Shown one piece after another: positions 59,726 to 64,000 of a stretch of 64,000 nucleotides of DNA (positions within the stretch are counted from its first letter, which is position 1; the number at the start of each line of letters is the position of its first letter). Below the pieces are notes generated by a model. That model was not told where the DNA came from. It saw only the letters and a list, made by a program, of their open reading frames with translations, and searched no databases. The stretch is taken from positions 1 to 64,000 of the forward strand of contig NZ_JACYFS010000002.1 in NCBI RefSeq assembly GCF_014837145.1. Reading direction: 5' to 3'. This stretch comes from Chryseobacterium caseinilyticum (GTDB lineage Bacteria > Bacteroidota > Bacteroidia > Flavobacteriales > Weeksellaceae). The translations under genes were made by a program, and so were the position numbers.

Positions 59726-60480
59726 TACTTCTTCCCGATAAAATTTAAACGGACTTCCTCCTTCGGATTGATCTGCTGATTTTTCTTAAAATATTCTATA
59801 AACAAATCTCTCAGTTTGATCCCTGTAGAAATTGATTCTCCCATTGCAAAAAACTTCATGTTGTCACCGCCCAAAGCCAGATAATCTGAGGTTGCAATAT
59901 AATAATCCTGATTTGGATTAATTGAATTTCCGTTGATTAAACTTTTGGAAAGAGTACCGTCATTCGTTTCGATATACAAATGAGAAACAGGATTGTTTTT
60001 CTGATTTTTAGCGTAATAATCAAATAATCCCTGCAGATCTGAACCTTTAAATTTGACGATGATCACTTCATTTTCAAAAGGCATCACTTCAAAAACATTT
60101 TTCAGAAGAATATCACCTTTCCCGATCGTTGTACGGATTCCACCGATGTTGATCAGTGCGGCATCAATGTTTTTATTTAAATTGGCTTTCGCCCAGATAT
60201 TCGCTCCGTCAAAAGTATAATCTGCCAAAAGATTTCCGAGATTACTGTTGTCGCCTTCCTTCGTTAAATCAACCTGTGTGTAAGAGATTTTCTGATTCAT
60301 CTCTTTGTTGAGTTTCTCGGTGTAAGGCTCGATAAATTGAGCAAAATCTTCATCCGCCTTCAAGTCCTGATTAATAGAAATATTCTTCTGCGTCTGCACA
60401 CTGGCCACCTGCAACGAAGTCGTTTTACAGGCTGTGAGCGAAAGCAGGGCAATTCCTATCAATAAGAATTTATTTTGCAT
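59725..60480 (-). CDS. 5'-nucleotidase C-terminal domain lipoprotein
   Basis: About 251 residues from the preferred start MQNKFLLIG; an upstream in-frame ATG at 60501 is less likely. A lipobox-like LLSLTAC at about 13-19 predicts a lipoprotein. The domain is the 5'-nucleotidase C-terminal fold, with NLLADYTFDGANIWAKA, ALINIGGIRTTIGKGDILLKNVFEVMPFENEVI and the substrate-binding LALGGDNMKFF. It shares one base with the catalytic half, so the two form a coupled split enzyme, probably at the periplasmic face. Confidence 0.93.
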   Translation of the reverse strand: MQNKFLLIGIALLSLTACKTTSLQVASVQTQKNISINQDLKADEDFAQFIEPYTEKLNKEMNQKISYTQVDLTKEGDNSNLGNLLADYTFDGANIWAKANLNKNIDAALINIGGIRTTIGKGDILLKNVFEVMPFENEVIIVKFKGSDLQGLFDYYAKNQKNNPVSHLYIETNDGTLSKSLINGNSINPNQDYYIATSDYLALGGDNMKFFAMGESISTGIKLRDLFIEYFKKNQQINPKEEVRLNFIGKK

Positions 60481-60560
60481 AATTTCTTTAGTATAATGCA
60501 AATATAATTATATGTATAATAAAACAGGATTAAATATTGTAAATTCTTGTATGAAATTAT

Positions 60561-60568
60561 TAAATTTG
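60561..60568 (+). promoter_or_regulatory. -7 promoter element of dapA
   Basis: TAAATTTG matches the consensus and lies 20 bp before the dapA start codon. Confidence 0.6.
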
Positions 60569-60587
60569 GGGAAAATAATTCGAACAG

Positions 60588-61460
60588 ATGAGCATTTTAA
60601 AAGGAGTAGGTGTTGCTTTGGTAACGCCCTTTAATGAAGATTTATCCGTAGATTTCGAAAGTTTGACAAAACTCATTGAGTACAACATCGAAAACGGAAC
60701 CAACTATTTGGTAGTTTTGGGAACTACAGCGGAAGCTGCTACACTTTCTTCAGACGAGAAGAAACAGGTGGTTGAGCACATCATTAAGGTTAATAATAAA
60801 CGTCTTCCTTTGGTTTTAGGAATTGGCGGAAACAATACTCTTGAAGTCAAACAGCAGATCGAAGAAGCTGATTTATCTGATTTTACAGCCGTATTATCAG
60901 TGTCTCCATATTACAACAAACCCAATCAGGAAGGGCTTTACCAGCATTATAAAATGTTGGCTTCTACCGGGAAAAATATTATCATCTACAATGTTCCGTC
61001 AAGAACCGGACAGAATGTTGAGGCAGAAACGACTTTGCGTCTGGCCAAAGAATTCCCGAACTTATTCTTAATTAAAGAAGCTGCACCCAATATTCTTCAG
61101 TATTTCGATATTTTGAGAAAAAAGCCTGAAGGTTTCAATTTGGTTTCAGGAGATGATGAATTTACACTTCCCGTAACTTTAGCGGGTGGAGCAGGAGTAA
61201 TTTCTGTAATCGGACAGGGTTATCCGAAAGAATTTTCAACGATGGTTCAGCTGGCTTTTGATAAAAAAGTAGATGAAGCCTATGAGATTCACAATAAACT
61301 GGTTGACATCACAAGACTGATTTTCGCAGAAGGAAATCCGTGCGGAATTAAAGCGGTTTTGGCTGAAAAAGGTTTGATTAAAAACTATCTGAGACTTCCA
61401 TTGGTTCCTGCATCAGAAGGACTTTATGTGAAGATAAAAGCGGAGATGGCGAAAATTTAA
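60588..61460 (+). CDS. dapA: 4-hydroxy-tetrahydrodipicolinate synthase
   Basis: DapA condenses pyruvate with aspartate semialdehyde in the lysine and diaminopimelate pathway. The 290-residue protein has TPFNEDLSVDFESL near the start, the GTTAEAATLSSDEK loop (about 45-58), Tyr in IIYNVPSRTG (about 131-140) and the Schiff-base Lys in LIKEAAPN (about 159-166). The barrel is full length. It has its own promoter and a hairpin terminator downstream. Confidence 0.97.
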   Translation: MSILKGVGVALVTPFNEDLSVDFESLTKLIEYNIENGTNYLVVLGTTAEAATLSSDEKKQVVEHIIKVNNKRLPLVLGIGGNNTLEVKQQIEEADLSDFTAVLSVSPYYNKPNQEGLYQHYKMLASTGKNIIIYNVPSRTGQNVEAETTLRLAKEFPNLFLIKEAAPNILQYFDILRKKPEGFNLVSGDDEFTLPVTLAGGAGVISVIGQGYPKEFSTMVQLAFDKKVDEAYEIHNKLVDITRLIFAEGNPCGIKAVLAEKGLIKNYLRLPLVPASEGLYVKIKAEMAKI

Positions 61461-61526
61461 AAAGTGAATGGTGAATTTTGCTTTGCAAGTGAAAGGTGAA
61501 GCAGAACATTAAACATAAAAATAATG

Positions 61527-61559
61527 AAAAGTGAAAGGTGTGATACTTTTCACTTTTTT
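61527..61559 (+). terminator. Terminator of dapA
   Basis: AAAAGTGAAA pairs with TTTTCACTTTT around a loop of about 10 nt, followed by T residues. Confidence 0.75.
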
Positions 61560-61580
61560 AATCTTAATTCCAAAATATTG

Positions 61581-61742
61581 AACCACAAAAGTCACAAAAG
61601 TCTGCAGAGTTTTAATTAATTATCCCTTAAAGATCAAAAAAGCTTTCCGTTTTATGAAAAAAATTAGTGTAATTTTTTTTTGAGCTTTTAAGAGGAAATC
61701 ATTACAACTCAAATAATAAAAAAACTTTTGTGACTTTTGTGT
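61581..61742. repeat. Inverted CACAAAAG/CTTTTGTG repeat element
   Basis: AACCACAAAAGTCACAAAAG at 61581 is mirrored by CTTTTGTGACTTTTGTGTT at the right edge, a pair of near-perfect inverted repeats about 120 bp apart. The right end reads into the leader of the next gene. It belongs to the same class as the CTTTGCG-CTTTGCGTTAA words ending the repeats at 3285 and 25950. Confidence 0.6.
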
Positions 61743-61753
61743 TAAAAAATAAT

Positions 61754-62251
61754 ATGAAATTAATCAAAGCAATAAAAGAAAATATTCCCTTAATTCAGGA
61801 CTTGGCAAAAAGGTCATGGGAAAATGCTTATGCTGATATTCTTTCCCAGGAACAGATGAAGTATATGCTCGACAGCATGTACTCAGACGCAGAAATTTCA
61901 GAGCATTTAAAAAATCCAGACTATCATTATTATCTTGTTTTTGATGAAGTTTTAAATGTATTTGATGGATTTTTAGGCTACGAAAATCACTATGAAGATC
62001 AAACGACAAAACTGCACAGAATTTATCTCGTTCCGGAAAGCAAAGGAAAAGGTTTAGGAAAAAAAACGCTTGAATTTCTAAATGAAAAAGTAAAGGAAAG
62101 TGGCGATCACAGAATTATTTTAAATGTGAATAAATACAATTCTGCAAAAAGCTTTTATGAATCTCAGGGTTTTCAAGTTTATGATGAAGGCGTTTTTGAT
62201 ATTGGAAATGGATATGTGATGGATGATTATCTGATGGAGAAAACTGTATAA
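61754..62251 (+). CDS. GNAT-family N-acetyltransferase
   Basis: This protein of about 165 residues starts at MKLIKAIKENIPL. An in-frame GTG at 61730 lies inside the repeat and is unlikely to be used. Motif A is visible as RIYLVPESKGKGLGKKTLEFL, with the acetyl-CoA pyrophosphate loop, and motif B as NKYNSAKSFYESQGFQVYDEG. GNAT proteins acetylate amines of small molecules or proteins. The substrate is unknown. Confidence 0.93.
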   Translation: MKLIKAIKENIPLIQDLAKRSWENAYADILSQEQMKYMLDSMYSDAEISEHLKNPDYHYYLVFDEVLNVFDGFLGYENHYEDQTTKLHRIYLVPESKGKGLGKKTLEFLNEKVKESGDHRIILNVNKYNSAKSFYESQGFQVYDEGVFDIGNGYVMDDYLMEKTV

Positions 62252-62302
62252 GATATTGATTGTGTTATTCTAAAATTTGTAAATTTGAATAAATTAAAGA
62301 AA

Positions 62303-62527
62303 ATGACTGCAGCAGAATTGAAATTGGATTTGATCAATCGAATCGCAAATTTAGAAGAATCTCGCATCATAGAAGAAATTAAAAGTTTCTTAGATTTTGA
62401 ACAGGATACCACAGTTTTTCAATTAAGTGATGAGCAAAAAGAAAGACTTTTAAAAGCTCAAAATGATGAAATTCTTACAGAAGATGAAGCAAATAATGAA
62501 ATTGAAAAATGGCTTCAAGAAAAATAG
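62303..62527 (+). CDS. Type II antitoxin of a ParE/RelE-like pair
   Basis: From ATG 62303 the protein is 74 residues, a helical acidic protein with LKLDLINRIANLEE at the N-terminus and ending in EIEKWLQEK. An upstream in-frame TTG overlaps a -7 promoter element (TAAATTTG, 62280-62287), so the ATG is preferred. Its last 19 bp overlap the toxin gene. The layout is the usual antitoxin-first operon, and the protein should bind and neutralise the toxin and repress the promoter. Confidence 0.88.
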   Translation: MTAAELKLDLINRIANLEESRIIEEIKSFLDFEQDTTVFQLSDEQKERLLKAQNDEILTEDEANNEIEKWLQEK

Positions 62528-62808
62528 TTTGGACAAAAGAAGCAAATTCTGAAAGAAAAGAAATTCTTGAGTTTTGGATTGACCATAATAAATCTAAAAC
62601 TTACAGTATTAAATTGAATAAACTATTCATAAAAGCTCTAAAGCAACTTGCAGCACATCCAAAAATTGGTCGCGAAACGGATTTAAAGAATGCGAGAGTT
62701 AAAATTGTTGGTAAGTATCTGATTTTTTACGAGTTTTCAGACGTTCAGATTAAAGTTTTATCGGTCTGGGATGGTAGGAGAGATTTAAAAACAAGAAGGG
62801 ATTTTTAA
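62509..62808 (+). CDS. RelE/ParE-family toxin
   Basis: The 99-residue protein has the RelE/ParE fold pattern: IVWTKEANSERKEILEFWIDHNKSKTYSIKL at the N-terminus, LKQLAAHPKIGRETDLKNARVKIVGKYLIFYEF in the middle and a C-terminal VLSVWDGRRDL. Members of this fold cleave ribosome-bound mRNA or poison gyrase. The gene overlaps its antitoxin by 19 bp. Which target applies cannot be told here. Confidence 0.92.
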   Translation: MASRKIVWTKEANSERKEILEFWIDHNKSKTYSIKLNKLFIKALKQLAAHPKIGRETDLKNARVKIVGKYLIFYEFSDVQIKVLSVWDGRRDLKTRRDF

Positions 62809-62814
62809 TTGTAA

Positions 62815-63999
62815 TTACGAAATCTTACTCCACTTATTTTTCCCTTTATAATACTGCAGATAGTAATTTTTAATAATCTGATGCTCCGGTCTTGAAAGCA
62901 GGGGATCGGTTTCCAAGATTTTTTCAACCAAACTTTTGGTATTTTTGATAATTGCAGAATCATTCACCAGATCCAGTTTTTTAAAGTCTACAACACCACT
63001 TTGTTGGGTACCCAAAATATCGCCTGGACCACGCAACTGCATATCAACTTCAGAAATTTTGAACCCGTCATTGGTTTCGGTCATCGTTTTAATTCTCGTT
63101 CGGCTGTCTGAGGATAATTTATCCGATGTCATCAGGATGCAGTAACTCTGTTCACCACCTCTTCCCACACGGCCTCTCAGCTGATGAAGTTGTGACAAAC
63201 CGAATCTTTCTGAACTTTCAATGACCATCACCGATGCATTTGGAACATTAACACCAACTTCAATAACCGTTGTAGCGACCATAATCTGTGATTTTCCGGA
63301 CGCGAAGTAATTCATGGCTGCATCTTTTTCGTCGGGTTTCATTTTCCCGTGAAGCATCGTGACATTGTAATTGGAGAAATTGTCCATTACACTTTCCAAA
63401 CCTTCCATCAGATTTTTGTAATCCAGTGTTTCAGACTCTTCAATCAATGGGTAAACGAAATAAATCTGTCTGCCTTTCCGTATTTGTTCATGACAGAAAT
63501 TGTAAACGTAAGCGCGGTCTTTTTCTCTTCTGTGAGCCGTGATAATCGGTTTTCTTCCGACAGGCATTTCGTCAATCACAGAGACATCCAGATCAGAATA
63601 AAAACTCATCGCCAAAGTCCGTGGAATCGGTGTTGCCGTCATGACCAAAATGTGCGGTGGTATTCTGTTTTTTGCCCAAAGTTTTGCCCGTTGAGCCACT
63701 CCGAAACGATGTTGCTCGTCAATGATAGCCAAACCTAAATTTTTGAACTTCACTTTATCTTCTAAAACAGCGTGTGTTCCAATTAAAATGGACAGTTCAC
63801 CGTTTTCCAGTTCCTCATGGATGATTTTTCTGGCAGAAGCTTTTACAGAACCCGTAAGAATGCTGACTTTGATTTCTGTATCTTTCAGTAAATTTTTTAT
63901 TCCGGCATAATGCTGCTGAGCGAGAATTTCTGTAGGTGCCATCAGACAGCTTTGAAAACCGTTATCCATTGCGATGAGCATCGTCAGCAATGCCACCAT
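62815..63999 (-). CDS. recG: ATP-dependent DNA helicase RecG, C-terminal part
   Basis: This frame gives 394 residues of the helicase and continues past the window end, so its N-terminal wedge domain and Walker A are not seen. Visible motifs are the DEQHRFG box, TATPIPRTLAMS, VATTVIEVGVNVPNASVMVIES and QLRGRVGRG, all typical of RecG. It remodels stalled replication forks and Holliday junctions. It is convergent with the toxin gene, 6 bp apart. Confidence 0.97.
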   Translation of the reverse strand: MVALLTMLIAMDNGFQSCLMAPTEILAQQHYAGIKNLLKDTEIKVSILTGSVKASARKIIHEELENGELSILIGTHAVLEDKVKFKNLGLAIIDEQHRFGVAQRAKLWAKNRIPPHILVMTATPIPRTLAMSFYSDLDVSVIDEMPVGRKPIITAHRREKDRAYVYNFCHEQIRKGRQIYFVYPLIEESETLDYKNLMEGLESVMDNFSNYNVTMLHGKMKPDEKDAAMNYFASGKSQIMVATTVIEVGVNVPNASVMVIESSERFGLSQLHQLRGRVGRGGEQSYCILMTSDKLSSDSRTRIKTMTETNDGFKISEVDMQLRGPGDILGTQQSGVVDFKKLDLVNDSAIIKNTKSLVEKILETDPLLSRPEHQIIKNYYLQYYKGKNKWSKIS

Positions 64000-64000
64000 T

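Overview
The window looks like a chromosomal segment of a flavobacterium, most likely Chryseobacterium or a close relative. Supporting signs are the AT-rich composition, Bacteroidota-type -7 promoter elements (TAnnTTTG) just upstream of many genes, C-terminal sorting domains of the type IX secretion system (T9SS), a PorZ-like propeller protein, malate:quinone oxidoreductase, and A-rich leaders in place of strong Shine-Dalgarno sequences. The genus is inferred from family resemblance; no rRNA or marker search was possible. There are no integrases, transposases, CRISPR arrays or phage structural genes.

Layout. 1-2.2 kb: HxlR regulator divergent from an SDR oxidoreductase, with GTTAC operator half-sites between them, then an SMR-type efflux protein. 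2.5-10.4 kb: six collinear, mostly overlapping genes (unknown protein, MoxR AAA+ ATPase, unknown protein, vWA plus propeller-like protein, multi-pass unknown protein, TPR membrane protein), which I read as a MoxR-vWA-beta-propeller ternary system. 10.4-14.4 kb: an ABC exporter (two permeases and an ATPase) and a small CxxC protein on the minus strand. 14.5-21.9 kb: an RNA-centred island with a 2H phosphoesterase, two tiny terminator-capped ORFs, six tRNA genes of different isotypes (His, Lys, Pro, Cys, Gln, Glu), a YkuK-type RNase H fold protein, two R2K ATP-grasp proteins, a metallophosphoesterase, at least one and probably two circularly permuted tRNA-like RNAs, and a slipin/SPFH protein. 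21.9-25 kb: small metabolic and regulatory genes.

25.2-42.5 kb: a membrane-stress and Ter region. It holds YqiJ-like and YqiK/flotillin proteins and a 1603-residue AAA ATPase. A SulP transporter and a LamG/T9SS protein follow. Then come HAD, phosphoribosyltransferase, TerD, TelA, an unknown protein, a second TerD and TerC. 42.6-50.4 kb: a catalase-like protein, FKBP, an HTH membrane protein, a serine hydrolase, an Rrf2 regulator with its target oxidoreductase (both preceded by the same 19-bp palindrome), an M23 peptidase and GpsA. 50.6-54.6 kb: Mqo, then a run of small orphan genes including a frameshifted GNAT, an SMI1/KNR4 protein and a YwqK/MORN-like protein. 55-64 kb: SDR, RecO, PorZ-like, a 5'-nucleotidase split into two proteins, DapA, GNAT, a type II toxin-antitoxin pair and the C-terminal part of RecG, which runs off the window end.

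The most unusual part is the RNA island. At 20.1-20.3 kb two tRNA-like sequences are written with the T arm and 3' acceptor strand before the 5' acceptor strand and D arm, their acceptor strands joined by loops of only 4 nt. This matches the permuted tRNA mimicry known for bacterial YrlA-type Y RNAs. Combined with linear tRNAs, a 2H phosphoesterase, YkuK, R2K ATP-grasps, a phosphoesterase and a slipin, it suggests a tRNA damage, repair or decoy system. Intergenic regions also carry several families of short palindromic repeats that recur within the window.
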